DNA of 64,000 nucleotides. Origin: Actinokineospora iranica. GTDB lineage: Bacteria > Actinomycetota > Actinomycetes > Mycobacteriales > Pseudonocardiaceae. A program made the translations under genes and the position numbers. Each line of letters begins with the position of its first letter. Positions within the stretch are counted from its first letter, which is position 1. Shown here piece after piece: positions 27,875 through 36,514 of the stretch. The notes beneath the pieces were generated by a model. The model searched no databases, was not told the DNA's origin, and saw only the letters and a list, made by a program, of their open reading frames with translations. The DNA lies in contig NZ_FMZZ01000007.1 of assembly GCF_900101685.1 (NCBI RefSeq), positions 1 through 64,000 on the forward strand, written 5' to 3'.

Positions 27875-30054
27875 GCGGCATCGGACTGACACCGGAGCAC
27901 GCCGCGCTCGCGGACTCGGTGCGCGCCTTCACCGAACGGCACGTCACCCCTTCGGCGCTGCGCGCCGCGGTCGACGCCCGCGCCGAAGTTCTTCCCGGCT
28001 ACTGGTCCGCGCTCGCCGAACAGGGCCTGCTGGGGCTGCACGTGCCCGAGGCGCTGGGCGGGCAGGGCGCTGGCCTGGTCGAACTCGCGGTGGCGCTGGA
28101 GCAGTGGGGCCGGGCCGCGGCGCCTGGCCCGTTCACCGGCAGCGCGCTCGCCGCCGCGCTGCTCGTCGCCGCCGACGCCAAGGTCACGCCCCAACTCGTG
28201 CCCGGCCTGGTCGACGGGACGACGGTCGGCGCGGTCGGCCTGGCGTCCGGTGTGGACGGTTTGCGCACCGCGGCCGGACTGTTGCTGTCCGGCAAGGCCG
28301 TGGGGGTGCTCGGCGGTGTGGTCGCCGATGTTTTCCTGCTCCCCGTTGGCATCGACGGCGAGACCCGGTGGGTGCTGTTGCGCGCAGGCGAGGTCTCGGT
28401 GTCCGAAGAGGACAGTCTGGACGTCGCCCGGCGCTCCGCGCTCGTCGCGGTCGACGGTGTCGAGGTCCCGGCCGACCGGGTGCTCGACGGGCTCGCCGAC
28501 GACCGCGCCCGCGCGCTGGCCGCGGTCGTGCTCGGCGCCGAGGCGGTCGGCGTCGCAGCCTGGTGCGTGGCCACCGCGGCCGAGTACGCCGCCGTGCGTG
28601 TCCAGTTCGGCAGGCCCATCGGGCAGTTCCAGGGCGTCAAGCACAAGTGCGCGGGCATGGCCGTGGAGCTGGAGCGCGCCCGCGCGGTCGTGTGGGACGC
28701 GGCCAAGGCGCTCGACGCGGGCGAGGACACCGCGCCGTTCGCCGCGGCGGTGGCGGCCGTGGTCGCCCCGGACGCGGGCGTGCGGTGCGCGGCCGACGCC
28801 ATCCAGGTCCTCGGCGGCATCGGGTTCACCTGGGAGCACGACGCGCACCTGTACTACCGGCGCGCGTTGACCCTGCGCGGACTGCTTGGTTCGTCCGGAC
28901 AGTGGACCGACCGGGTGGCCGAGCAGGCGCTCGCCGGGGTGTCCCGCGCGGCGGAGATCGACCTGCCGGAAGACAGCGCGGAGATCCGCGCCCGGGTGCG
29001 CGCCGAACTCGCCGCCCTGGCCGACCTGCCCGAGGACGACCAGCTCGTGCGCCTCGGCGACGAGGGCTGGGTGCAGCCGCACCTGCCGCGCCCCTACGGC
29101 CGCGCCGCCGGGCCGGTCGAGCAGGTGGTGATCGCCGAGGAGATCCGGCGGGCGGGCATCGCGCTGCCGGAGCTGCTGATGGGCGGCTGGGCCGTGCCCG
29201 CGATCGTCGCCTACGGCACCGAGGAGCAGAAGGAGCGGGTGGTCGTGCCGACCCTGCGCGGGCAGGTGGTGTGGTGCCAGCTCTTCTCCGAGCCGGGCGC
29301 GGGCTCGGACCTCGCGTCGCTGACCACCCGCGCCGAACGGGTCGAGGGCGGCTGGAAGGTCACCGGGCAGAAGGTGTGGACCACGGTCGCCCAGTTCTCC
29401 GACTGGGCCATGCTGCTGGCCCGCACCGACGCCTCCGGGCCCAAGCACGAAGGCATCACCTATTTCATCCTGGACATGTCCAGCCCCGGGGTGACCGTGC
29501 GCCCGCTGCGCGAGGCGACCGGGTCGGCGCTGTTCAACGAGGTCTTCCTGGACGGCGTGTTCGTTCCGGACGACTGCGTGGTCGGCGAGGTCGGCCAGGG
29601 CTGGGCGGTCGCCCGCGCCACTCTGTCGAGTGAACGGGTGGCGCTCGGTCGAGGGAATGCCTCGTACCCGACGCTGGCCGATCTGCTCCGGTTCGCGGGC
29701 GGCCGCGCGCTGGACCCGGTGGCGCGCCGCGAGGTCGGCGGGTTCGTCTGCGAGAACCAGGCGATCGACCTCATCGGCGCCCGCGGCGTCCTGCGGCAGC
29801 TTTCCGGGGCGGACGACGGCACGGCGGCCAGTGTCGGAAAACTGCTGTCCATGCGGTTCGGCCAGCGGATCGCCGAATTCTGTGTCGGCGAACTCGGCAC
29901 AGCGGGCGTGGTCTCGGTCGCGGGCGAGCCAAGCGACCGGTGGATGGACCAGGTGATCGCGTGCCGCGCGATGACCATCTACGGCGGCACCACCGAGGTC
30001 CAGCTCAACGTCATCGGCGAGCGAATGCTGGGCCTGCCCAGGGACGCGGCCTGA
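27871..30054 (+). CDS. Fused double acyl-CoA dehydrogenase (FadE34-like)
   Basis: 727-residue protein made of two acyl-CoA dehydrogenase domains in tandem (about 1-350 and 370-727). Domain 1 keeps the C-terminal elements RVQFGRPIGQFQ and LGGIGFTWEHDAHLYYRRA; domain 2 has FSEPGAGSDLASL, a flavin-region WTTVAQFSDW and the terminal YGGTTEVQLNVIGERMLGLP. The same layout occurs in mycobacterial FadE34 (ChsE3), which dehydrogenates the C5 side chain of steroid CoA thioesters. Predicted first step of the operon's beta-oxidation. Last gene of the operon; a strong terminator follows at once. Confidence 0.88.
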   Translation: MSGIGLTPEHAALADSVRAFTERHVTPSALRAAVDARAEVLPGYWSALAEQGLLGLHVPEALGGQGAGLVELAVALEQWGRAAAPGPFTGSALAAALLVAADAKVTPQLVPGLVDGTTVGAVGLASGVDGLRTAAGLLLSGKAVGVLGGVVADVFLLPVGIDGETRWVLLRAGEVSVSEEDSLDVARRSALVAVDGVEVPADRVLDGLADDRARALAAVVLGAEAVGVAAWCVATAAEYAAVRVQFGRPIGQFQGVKHKCAGMAVELERARAVVWDAAKALDAGEDTAPFAAAVAAVVAPDAGVRCAADAIQVLGGIGFTWEHDAHLYYRRALTLRGLLGSSGQWTDRVAEQALAGVSRAAEIDLPEDSAEIRARVRAELAALADLPEDDQLVRLGDEGWVQPHLPRPYGRAAGPVEQVVIAEEIRRAGIALPELLMGGWAVPAIVAYGTEEQKERVVVPTLRGQVVWCQLFSEPGAGSDLASLTTRAERVEGGWKVTGQKVWTTVAQFSDWAMLLARTDASGPKHEGITYFILDMSSPGVTVRPLREATGSALFNEVFLDGVFVPDDCVVGEVGQGWAVARATLSSERVALGRGNASYPTLADLLRFAGGRALDPVARREVGGFVCENQAIDLIGARGVLRQLSGADDGTAASVGKLLSMRFGQRIAEFCVGELGTAGVVSVAGEPSDRWMDQVIACRAMTIYGGTTEVQLNVIGERMLGLPRDAA

Positions 30055-30057
30055 GCG

Positions 30058-30101
30058 GACACCGATCGCACCCGTTGCGCCATTCGGGTGCGATCGGTGT
30101 C
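30058..30101 (+). terminator. Terminator of the beta-oxidation operon
   Basis: Perfect 17-bp stem (30058-30074 with 30085-30101, arms ACCGATCGCACCC / GGGTGCGATCGGT) and a 10-nt loop, starting 3 nt past the acyl-CoA dehydrogenase stop. Confidence 0.9.
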
Positions 30102-30133
30102 ACAGATCACCTCGGTCGGGCGATACTCTCCCC

Positions 30134-30958
30134 GTGACCGATCTCTGTATCGATGAAGGGCGCTCAGCCGACCCCGAGTCGTCCACCCCCGTCGTCGGGA
30201 CTTACCCGTTCGGGCGGCCGGCCACCAGGCGCCTGCCCCGGCTTCCGGAGACCGACAGCGCAGCGGTCCTGGTCCTGGGTGTCTACCCGAGCGCGCTGCA
30301 CGTGCGCTGGGCCCGGCCCGGCGGCCCGCCGATCGCCGCGCTGGCCGTGGACGACGAGCCGACGGTCTTCTGGACAGGCCACAACCAGGCCGAGCGCGTC
30401 GAGTGGTGGCGGCGGCAGGTGGGCTGGCGGCCGGAGTGGGGCGCGATCAGCCCCGCGGGCGCCAACGGCGGCTCCGGCAGGCTGGTGGTCACCGACGTGC
30501 TCGAACCACTGGGCCTGGACCCTCGGTCGGCCTACTTCACCGATTGCCTGCCGACGTACTTCGTGAAGCCGGGGGAGCGCCAGGACCGCGCCATACGCGA
30601 GTACGACGAGTTCGCCGTCGCCGCCGGGCTTTCCGCGTCGGTCTTACGCAGACGCCCAGACAAGCGCGACCTGGTGCGCATCGCGGTGCAGACCGAAGGC
30701 TCCGAACTGCTGCGCCAGTTCCGTGACTCCGCCGCGCCGACGGTGGTGACCCTGGGAAAGGAAGCCGCCGACGTCTTCGCCGCGCTCACCGGAACCGACC
30801 GGGTGCCATTCCGCCTCACCGGCGAATACGGGGTGAGCCGCGCGGTCCCGCTCGGCGGCCGGGAAATCCGGTGGATCCCATTGGTCCACCCCGGCGTGCG
30901 CCGCGACATCGGCTGGCGCAACTGCCATGCCCGCTGGGTCCTGTCGCAGCGGAGTTAG
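30134..30958 (+). CDS. Uracil-DNA-glycosylase-fold protein, function unknown
   Basis: 274-residue protein not matching a family I can name with certainty, but with the layout of the uracil-DNA glycosylase superfamily. A first strand/loop VLVLGVYPSALHVRW sits where the GxxPS water-activating loop would be, a second motif YFTDCLPTYF resembles the mid-domain TN/D-x-P loop, VVTLGKEAADVF is the usual core strand-helix, and WIPLVHPGVRRDIGW holds the C-terminal HPG/HPS motif. GTG 30134. It is monocistronic between a terminator and topoisomerase IB. A repair or base-excision role is inference from fold only; alternatively a catalytically different UDG-like domain. Confidence 0.55.
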   Translation: MTDLCIDEGRSADPESSTPVVGTYPFGRPATRRLPRLPETDSAAVLVLGVYPSALHVRWARPGGPPIAALAVDDEPTVFWTGHNQAERVEWWRRQVGWRPEWGAISPAGANGGSGRLVVTDVLEPLGLDPRSAYFTDCLPTYFVKPGERQDRAIREYDEFAVAAGLSASVLRRRPDKRDLVRIAVQTEGSELLRQFRDSAAPTVVTLGKEAADVFAALTGTDRVPFRLTGEYGVSRAVPLGGREIRWIPLVHPGVRRDIGWRNCHARWVLSQRS

Positions 30959-31051
30959 TGCTGTGGTCGGGAACATCCACCGCGTTCGACCCGCCCACGA
31001 CGTGCCTGACGGCACTGCCGGACCCGCCGACAGTTTCCGGTCACAGCAATA

Positions 31052-31077
31052 GTTTGTCCTCCCGCGCCCCGGGGAAT
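31052..31077 (+). promoter_or_regulatory. Candidate SigF promoter of topoisomerase IB
   Basis: GTTT (31052-31055), 16-bp spacer, GGGAAT (31072-31077), close to the SigF/SigB consensus GTTT-N15-17-GGGTAT. The start codon is 26 bp downstream with an RBS between. Confidence 0.5.
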
Positions 31078-31102
31078 GTCGCCGTGGACGCGAGGAGGAC
31101 GG

Positions 31103-32110
31103 ATGCGGCTGCGGCGCAGCGACTGCGCGGGTCCTGGGATTCGGCGGGTGCGCCGCGGCCGGGGTTTCGGCTATGTGGACGAGAACGGCCTCCGGGTCAC
31201 CGACCCGCAGGTGCTCGACCGCGTCCGCGCCCTGGCGATTCCGCCCGCGTGGCGCGACGTCTGGATCTGTCCACACCCCAATGGCCACATCCAGGCGGTC
31301 GGCACCGACGACGCCGGGCGCAAACAGTACATCTACCACGAGCAGTGGCGGAAGGAACGCGACGAGGAAAAACACGAGCGCGTTCTGGCGCTGGCCCGCC
31401 GCCTCCCTCGCGTGCGCGAACGCATCCACGCCGACCTGACCCTTCCCGGGCTGCCGAGGGAACGGGTTGTCGCGGGGGCGCTGCGCATCCTCGACCGGGG
31501 CGTCTTCCGCGTCGGTGGTGAGGAGTACGCGGAGGAGAACGACTCCCGTGGCGTGTCGACTCTGCTGCGCGGGCACGTGACCATGCGGGCGGGGGAGTTG
31601 CGGTTCCGGTTCCCCGCTAAGAGCGGCATCGAACGGGTGGCGGCGATTCGCGATCCCGAGCTGGCCCGGTTGATCGGCGCGCTGCGCCGTGGTCGTGCAG
31701 ATGACGAGCGACTGTTTGTGTACCGAGTGGACGACGCGGTGCAGCATCTGCGGGCGGCAGAGGTGAACGAGCGGTTCAAGGAGTTCGCGGGAGACCGTTT
31801 CACGGTGAAGGACATGCGAACCTGGACCGCGACGGTGCTCGCCGCGGCCGAATTCGGCGCTCGGTCGGTTCCCCGGTCGAAGACGGCGGCCAAGCGGGCT
31901 GAGGCTGAGGTCATGCGGGCGGTCGCCGAGCAGTTGGGGAACACGCCCACGGTGGCCCGGCAGTCCTATGTGGACCCCCGGGTGGCTGAGGCGTTTCGGG
32001 ACGGTCGGACCATTGAGGCCGCGTTGCGGCGGATCGGGGGCGGTGATGTGAGTGCTCCGGAGGTTCGGGAGTCGTTGGAGCGGGCTGTTCTGCGGTTGCT
32101 GCGGTCGTGA
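31103..32110 (+). CDS. DNA topoisomerase IB (poxvirus/eukaryote-like)
   Basis: 335-residue type IB topoisomerase that relaxes supercoils through a 3'-phosphotyrosyl intermediate. N-terminal domain: GFGYVDENGLRVTDPQVLDR, IPPAWRDVWICPHPNGHIQA, GRKQYIYHEQWR. C-terminal catalytic domain: FVYRVDDAVQHL, KDMRTWTATVLAA and the active Tyr in ARQSYVDPRV. Length is normal for bacterial TopIB. ATG 31103 with GAGGAGG upstream gives the best start. Bacterial TopIB genes often belong to stress regulons; a SigF-like promoter precedes it. Confidence 0.9.
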   Translation: MRLRRSDCAGPGIRRVRRGRGFGYVDENGLRVTDPQVLDRVRALAIPPAWRDVWICPHPNGHIQAVGTDDAGRKQYIYHEQWRKERDEEKHERVLALARRLPRVRERIHADLTLPGLPRERVVAGALRILDRGVFRVGGEEYAEENDSRGVSTLLRGHVTMRAGELRFRFPAKSGIERVAAIRDPELARLIGALRRGRADDERLFVYRVDDAVQHLRAAEVNERFKEFAGDRFTVKDMRTWTATVLAAAEFGARSVPRSKTAAKRAEAEVMRAVAEQLGNTPTVARQSYVDPRVAEAFRDGRTIEAALRRIGGGDVSAPEVRESLERAVLRLLRS

Positions 32111-32150
32111 GAGGTTTCTGGCTCTGCGGGGGCTGGCTCTGGCGGGGTTG

Positions 32151-32297
32151 CTCGATGGGGTGGAGTGGTTTCTTCGGGGCCCCTACGAAGGAAGATCCCG
32201 TCGCGGGGAAAGACGGGTGGGGAGCCTTCGGCCCCACGACCACGGCGAGTTTAGGGATCTTCCTTCACCCCCAAAGAAACCACTCCACCCCATCGAG
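32151..32297. repeat. Long composite inverted repeat
   Basis: A 24-bp perfect outer stem (32151-32174 with 32274-32297, arm core GGGGTGGAGTGGTTTCTT), a 13-bp inner stem (GAAGGAAGATCCC 32187-32199 with GGGATCTTCCTTC 32254-32266) and an apical hairpin (GTGGGG...CCCCAC, ~32217-32236). The whole 147-nt block could fold as one rod. It sits between convergent topoisomerase IB and GH65 genes, so it may act as a bidirectional terminator, but it is far more elaborate than the other terminators here and could be a dispersed repeat element. Confidence 0.8.
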
Positions 32298-32485
32298 CAC
32301 TGGGCGGGCCTCGGTTCGGCCTGGCAGATGCTCGGGGGTGCTTCTTGACCTCAGTTGGCAACTGGGAGGGCCGGTAGGGGCTTCGTGGGAGCCGGGTGTA
32401 TTGGTCCGCCCCGATCGAGCACCTGGCAGGGCCAAGTACGGCTGGCAGGGGACGGGTTTGCTTCTTGACCCACCGGGCACTTGGT
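32291..32485. repeat. Imperfect direct repeat, ~121-bp period
   Basis: ATCGAGCAC...GGC...GGGCC...CGGC-TGGCAG...TGCTTCTTGACC occurs at 32292-32350 and again at 32414-32470, diverged but collinear. The first unit begins inside the right arm of the inverted repeat. Together they fill most of the ~400-bp gap between topoisomerase IB and GH65; no coding frame is convincing. Confidence 0.55.
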
Positions 32486-32507
32486 GGCGTTTGTGGACAA
32501 CTTGTCG

Positions 32508-34889
32508 CTATGCGGGGGTGCTGGGGGTGGCTGCTCCGGTGTCGAGGATGTGGGTGGAGCGGCGGGGTTCGCGGCCGGGGGGTGGGGTGGGGGTGGGGTA
32601 GTCGGGGGTGGGTGGGATGGGGATGGTCAGCCTGGTGGGGCCGATCTCGATGGGTTCGCCGTGGTGGGCGGTCGGGACCGGGTCGCCGGAGACCAGGTGG
32701 TAGTGGGCTTGGGTGGGTTCTATTTCGACTTGGATTCTGCTGCCGCGGAAGGACATTCGGAAGGCGACGCGGTGCAGTGCCGAGGGGAGGCGGGGGGCGA
32801 AGGTCAGTGCGCCGCTGTGGTCGCGCATTCCGCCTAGGCCCGCGACGACCGCCTGCCACGCTCCGGCGAGGGAGGCCATGTGCAGGCCGTTGCGGACGTT
32901 GCCGTGCAAATCGTGCAGGTCGGTCAGGGCTGCTTCGGCCAGGTAGTCGTAGGCGAGGTCCAGGTGGCCGCATTCGGCGGCGATCACCGACTGGGTGCCT
33001 GCCGACAGGGATGAGTCGCGGACGGTTCTCGCCTCGTAGTAGGCGAAGTCGCGGGCCTTCTGTTCGAGAGTGAAGGCGTCGCCGCGGAGGTGGAGGGCCA
33101 GGACCAGGTCTGCTTGCTTGACCACCTGTTTGCGGTAGAGGTCGAAATAGGGGTAATTGAGCAGGAGGGGGTAATGGTCGTCGGGGGTGTTCTCGAAGTC
33201 CCATTCCTCGTGTTCGGTGAACCCCTCCGACTGGGGGTGGACCTGCAACAGCTCGTCGTAGGGGACGTGCATTCGCTCGGCCATGTCGCGCCAGCGCTGG
33301 GTTTCCCGGGCGGTGACCTCCAGGCGTTTCCCCACCTCGGGGTTGCGCTCGCAGGCGTCGGCGGCTTCCAGGAGGTTCTTCTGGGCCATGAGGTTCGTGT
33401 AGACGTTGTTGTCCGCTATGGCGGTGTACTCGTCGGGACCGGTGACGCCGTCGATGCGGAAGCCGTCGTGCGGGTCGTCGTGGCCGAGGGACGCCCACAG
33501 GCGGGCGGTCTCCACCAGCAGCTCAGTGCCCTCTTCGCGGTCGAAGTCGGTGTCCAGGGTGGCCGCGTGGTACCGGGCGGTGGCGTCGGCGATGTCGGCG
33601 GAGACATGGAAGGCGGCCGTGCCCGCGGGCCAGTACGCCGAGCACTCCTGGCCGTTGATCGAGCGCCACGGGAACGCCGCGCCCGCCTTGCCGAGCACCT
33701 GGGCGCGGTCGCGGGCCAGCGGGAGGGTGCTGTGCCGCCACCGCAGGGCGTCGCGGGCCGCGTCGGGCATCGTGTAGGTCAGCACCGGCAGCACGAACGT
33801 CTCGGTGTCCCAGAACGCGTGCCCGTCGTAGCCCGGCCCGGTGAGGCCCTTGCCGGGAATGGCCCGGCTCTCCCCGCGCGCCCCGGCTTGCAGGATGTGG
33901 AACAGGCCCAGCCGCACCGCCTGCTGCAACTCGTCGTCGCCGTCGATCTCGACGTCGGCTGCGTCCCAGAAGTCGTCCAGGAACGCGCGCTGCTCGGCCA
34001 GCAGGCCCTCCCAGCCGGTCTGCAGCGCGCCCGCCAGAGCCGCCTCCACCTGCGCGCGCAGGGCGGGCGCGGACCGCTTGGCCGACCAGCCGTAGCCCAG
34101 GTACTTGGTGACCCGCAGGGTCTCGCCCGCGGGGATGTCCGCGGCGATGGTGACCCGCGCCAGGTCGTCCTCGCAGGCGATGTCGGTGCGCAGGCCGTCG
34201 TTCGCGGCGATCTCGTGGTCCATCGCCGCGGCCATCCGCAGCCCCGACTCGCGGGTGCGGTGGATCAGCACCGCCCGGCGGTCCTGCGACCAGTGGAACT
34301 CGCCGACCAGCGGCGACCTGAGTGCCTGGGCCACCCGAGGGTCATGGGTCTCGGACTCGATCGGTTCGTTGGCCAGCAGATCCGATTGCAGGACCAACTG
34401 CATCTCGTCGTGGACGGGCACGACCTCGTAGCGGATCGCGGCCACCGCGCGCTGGGTGAACGACACCAGGCGCTGGGAGCGCACCAGCACGCGCCGCCCG
34501 GTGGGGGACTCCCACTCGGTCTCGCGGGAGAGCACGCCTGCGCGGAAGTCCAGGGTGCGGTGGTGCGCGTGCGCTTTGCCGTAGCGCATGTCCAGCGGCT
34601 CGTCCTCGACCAGCAACCGGATGATCTTGCCGTCGGTCACGTTGACCACGGTCTGCCCGGCCTCCGGGTAGCCGTAGCCCGCCTCCGCGTAGGGGAGCGC
34701 GTGCTCCTCGTAGAACCCGTTGAGGTAGGTGCCCGGCAGCCCGACCGGCTCGCCCTCGTCCAGCGACCCGCGCAACCCGAGGTGGCCGTTGGACAGTGCG
34801 AAAGTCGACTCGGTGCGGTGCAGTTGGTCGACGGCCAGCCCGCTCCAGCGCAGCCGCCATGGCTCGGTGTCGTAGCCGGGATCGCTCAC
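32508..34889 (-). CDS. GH65 disaccharide phosphorylase (maltose/trehalose type)
   Basis: 793-residue family 65 enzyme, predicted to phosphorolyse an alpha-glucoside such as maltose, trehalose or kojibiose to glucose and beta-glucose-1-phosphate. N-terminal beta-sandwich (TESTFALSNGHLGLRGSLDE), then the (alpha/alpha)6 barrel with GYDGHAFWDTETFVLPVL and the general-acid Glu in DGVTGPDEYTAIADNN, and a C-terminal sheet (HGNVRNGLHMASLAGAWQA). GTG 34889 has GAGGTGG upstream. It lies 70 nt downstream of a beta-phosphoglucomutase gene on the same strand, which would convert its product to glucose-6-phosphate. The final ~30 residues are Pro/Thr-rich. Exact disaccharide is unknown. Confidence 0.88.
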   Translation of the reverse strand: MSDPGYDTEPWRLRWSGLAVDQLHRTESTFALSNGHLGLRGSLDEGEPVGLPGTYLNGFYEEHALPYAEAGYGYPEAGQTVVNVTDGKIIRLLVEDEPLDMRYGKAHAHHRTLDFRAGVLSRETEWESPTGRRVLVRSQRLVSFTQRAVAAIRYEVVPVHDEMQLVLQSDLLANEPIESETHDPRVAQALRSPLVGEFHWSQDRRAVLIHRTRESGLRMAAAMDHEIAANDGLRTDIACEDDLARVTIAADIPAGETLRVTKYLGYGWSAKRSAPALRAQVEAALAGALQTGWEGLLAEQRAFLDDFWDAADVEIDGDDELQQAVRLGLFHILQAGARGESRAIPGKGLTGPGYDGHAFWDTETFVLPVLTYTMPDAARDALRWRHSTLPLARDRAQVLGKAGAAFPWRSINGQECSAYWPAGTAAFHVSADIADATARYHAATLDTDFDREEGTELLVETARLWASLGHDDPHDGFRIDGVTGPDEYTAIADNNVYTNLMAQKNLLEAADACERNPEVGKRLEVTARETQRWRDMAERMHVPYDELLQVHPQSEGFTEHEEWDFENTPDDHYPLLLNYPYFDLYRKQVVKQADLVLALHLRGDAFTLEQKARDFAYYEARTVRDSSLSAGTQSVIAAECGHLDLAYDYLAEAALTDLHDLHGNVRNGLHMASLAGAWQAVVAGLGGMRDHSGALTFAPRLPSALHRVAFRMSFRGSRIQVEIEPTQAHYHLVSGDPVPTAHHGEPIEIGPTRLTIPIPPTPDYPTPTPPPGREPRRSTHILDTGAATPSTPA

Positions 34890-34959
34890 TCGTCCACCTC
34901 GCAGGTTCGGTGGCAGCACGGGCCCGCGCACTGTGTTGACGGTTCGCTCGCGAGCTCCC

Positions 34960-35694
34960 TCACGCCGGACCCTCCAGGAGTTCGGCGAGGTCGTTCACCA
35001 CGACGTCCGCGCCGTGCTCGCGCAGCGCGTCGGCCTGGTTCGCCCGGTTGACGCCCACCACGTAGCGGAACCCGCCGGAGCGCCCGGCCTCGACGCCGGA
35101 CAGCGCGTCCTCGAAGACCGCGGTCTCCGACGGCGCGGTGTCCAGCGCCCGCGCGCCCGCGAGGAACGAGTCCGGGGCGGGCTTGCCGCGCAGCCGCTCC
35201 GCCACGATCGTCAGCCCGTCGACCCGGGCCTCGACGAACGGGGCGAGCCCGGCGACGGCGAGGACGTGCTCGCCGTTCGCCGACGAGGTCACCACGCCGA
35301 TCTTGAGCCCGGCGTCGCGGGCGGCGCGCAGATAGGCCACCGAACCCGGGTAGGCCTGGATGCCGCGCTCGTCGATCAGCGCCAGCAGCGCCACGTTCTT
35401 GCGGTTGCCGACGCCGTGCACGGTCGGGCGGTCCGGCGGGTCGTCCGGCTCGCCCTCGGGCAGCCGGACGCCGCGGGAGGCGAGGAAGGTGCGCACCCCG
35501 TCGGCGCGTGGGCGTCCGTCGACAAAGGACGTGTAGTCCAGGGTGGTGAACGGCGAGCGGTCGCCGACCCCGGTGGCGGCCAGGAACTCGTCGAAGGTGC
35601 GTTGCCAGGCGATCTCGTGCAGTGCCGCGGTGCTGGTGAGGACGCCGTCGAGATCGAACAGGCAGGCCCGGACACCGTCGGGTAGACCGATCAT
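34960..35694 (-). CDS. pgmB: Beta-phosphoglucomutase (HAD family)
   Basis: 244-residue HAD-superfamily mutase that interconverts beta-glucose-1-phosphate and glucose-6-phosphate. The nucleophile and acid/base Asp pair are in CLFDLDGVLTSTAALHEIAW; motif II VTSS, motif III Lys in RGKPAPDSFL and motif IV VFEDALSGVEAG are all intact, and the cap domain is present (FVDGRPRADGVR). ATG 35694. First gene of a two-gene unit with the GH65 phosphorylase, the usual partner for this activity. Confidence 0.9.
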   Translation of the reverse strand: MIGLPDGVRACLFDLDGVLTSTAALHEIAWQRTFDEFLAATGVGDRSPFTTLDYTSFVDGRPRADGVRTFLASRGVRLPEGEPDDPPDRPTVHGVGNRKNVALLALIDERGIQAYPGSVAYLRAARDAGLKIGVVTSSANGEHVLAVAGLAPFVEARVDGLTIVAERLRGKPAPDSFLAGARALDTAPSETAVFEDALSGVEAGRSGGFRYVVGVNRANQADALREHGADVVVNDLAELLEGPA

Positions 35695-35723
35695 GACAGC
35701 GACGCTACCGTTTCGGGCCTGCC

Positions 35724-35745
35724 TCGGCAGCGTTCGCGCTGCCGA
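35724..35745. promoter_or_regulatory. Hairpin with UUCG tetraloop in divergent promoter
   Basis: TCGGCAGCG-TTCG-CGCTGCCGA is a perfect 9-bp stem capped by an extra-stable tetraloop, 30 bp from both the pgmB and STAS start codons. It may be an operator or a 5' leader element of either transcript. Confidence 0.45.
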
Positions 35746-35774
35746 AACCGGTGTGTTGCTGCGACACTGGCGCC

Positions 35775-36146
35775 ATGTCCGAGGCATTCGACCGGCCTGC
35801 TCAGCGCCCGCTGCTCGACGTGGTGCTCGACCGGCACGCCGAGGGCGCCGTGGTGATCCGGCCGAGGGGGGAGGTCGACCTGCTCACCGCCCCCAGGTTC
35901 GCCGCAGGCATGTCGGACGCCATCGACGGCGGGGCCACGCTGGTGGTAGTCGACTTGGGCGAGGTGACGTTCTTCGGCTCGGCGGGCGTGGCGAGCCTGG
36001 CCAGGGCCGCGGAGCGGGCGATCGAGGTGGGCGCCGGATTCCGGCTCGTGGTGGGCGAATCGATGGCCAGTCGGGTGCTGGAGATCAGCGGGCTGACCCA
36101 GGTGCTGGAGATGCGGGCGACGGTCGCGGCCGCGCTCGCGGGCTGA
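35775..36146 (+). CDS. STAS-domain anti-sigma factor antagonist
   Basis: 123-residue STAS protein of the SpoIIAA/RsbV type. The switch motif is VTFFGSAGVASLARAAERA, with a phosphorylatable Ser at the canonical position. When unphosphorylated it should bind an RsbW-type anti-sigma factor and free the sigma factor. It lies 1.6 kb from usfX-sigF and is the natural candidate antagonist for that pair, but this partnership is inferred from proximity. ATG 35775. Confidence 0.85.
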   Translation: MSEAFDRPAQRPLLDVVLDRHAEGAVVIRPRGEVDLLTAPRFAAGMSDAIDGGATLVVVDLGEVTFFGSAGVASLARAAERAIEVGAGFRLVVGESMASRVLEISGLTQVLEMRATVAAALAG

Positions 36147-36340
36147 CCGGCGTTCGAGAACGGCGCAGCACCCGCGATAGCGGAGAGTGACGGGAAACAC
36201 CCGAGTGGGGGAACGCAACGGGGGGTTGGGACGTTGAGCCGTATGTCGCCACGCAGAGCAGGACCGGTCGACGTTTCCCGGCGGTGTTCCCCCCGATATC
36301 GCTGGACGCACGTCGCTGAACCGGCGCATGGCGGCGAAAT

Positions 36341-36383
36341 GCCGCCGACCGGACCAACCCCCCACCCCAGTCCGGTCGGCGGC
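36341..36383. terminator. Terminator-like hairpin upstream of whiB
   Basis: Perfect 14-bp stem GCCGCCGACCGGAC (36341-36354) / GTCCGGTCGGCGGC (36370-36383) with a C-rich 15-nt loop, in the 368-bp gap between STAS and whiB. It probably ends the STAS transcript; nothing else is visible in this gap except the whiB promoter. Confidence 0.6.
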
Positions 36384-36479
36384 CCCGACCCCTCCCGATG
36401 ATCACTCTGCGTGGCTGGTCGTGCGGCCATGCGGAGGATGACGCGGCCGTCCCGACCGGGCGACCGGACCCCCGCGGGC

Positions 36480-36505
36480 GTTTTGTCCCCTGACCCCGGG
36501 GGTAA
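36480..36505 (+). promoter_or_regulatory. Candidate SigF promoter of whiB
   Basis: GTTT (36480-36483), 16-bp spacer, GGGTAA (36500-36505): near-consensus SigF promoter. The GTG start of whiB is only 10 nt past the -10 box and has no clear RBS, so a leaderless mRNA is likely. Confidence 0.65.
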
Positions 36506-36514
36506 CGCGAACAG

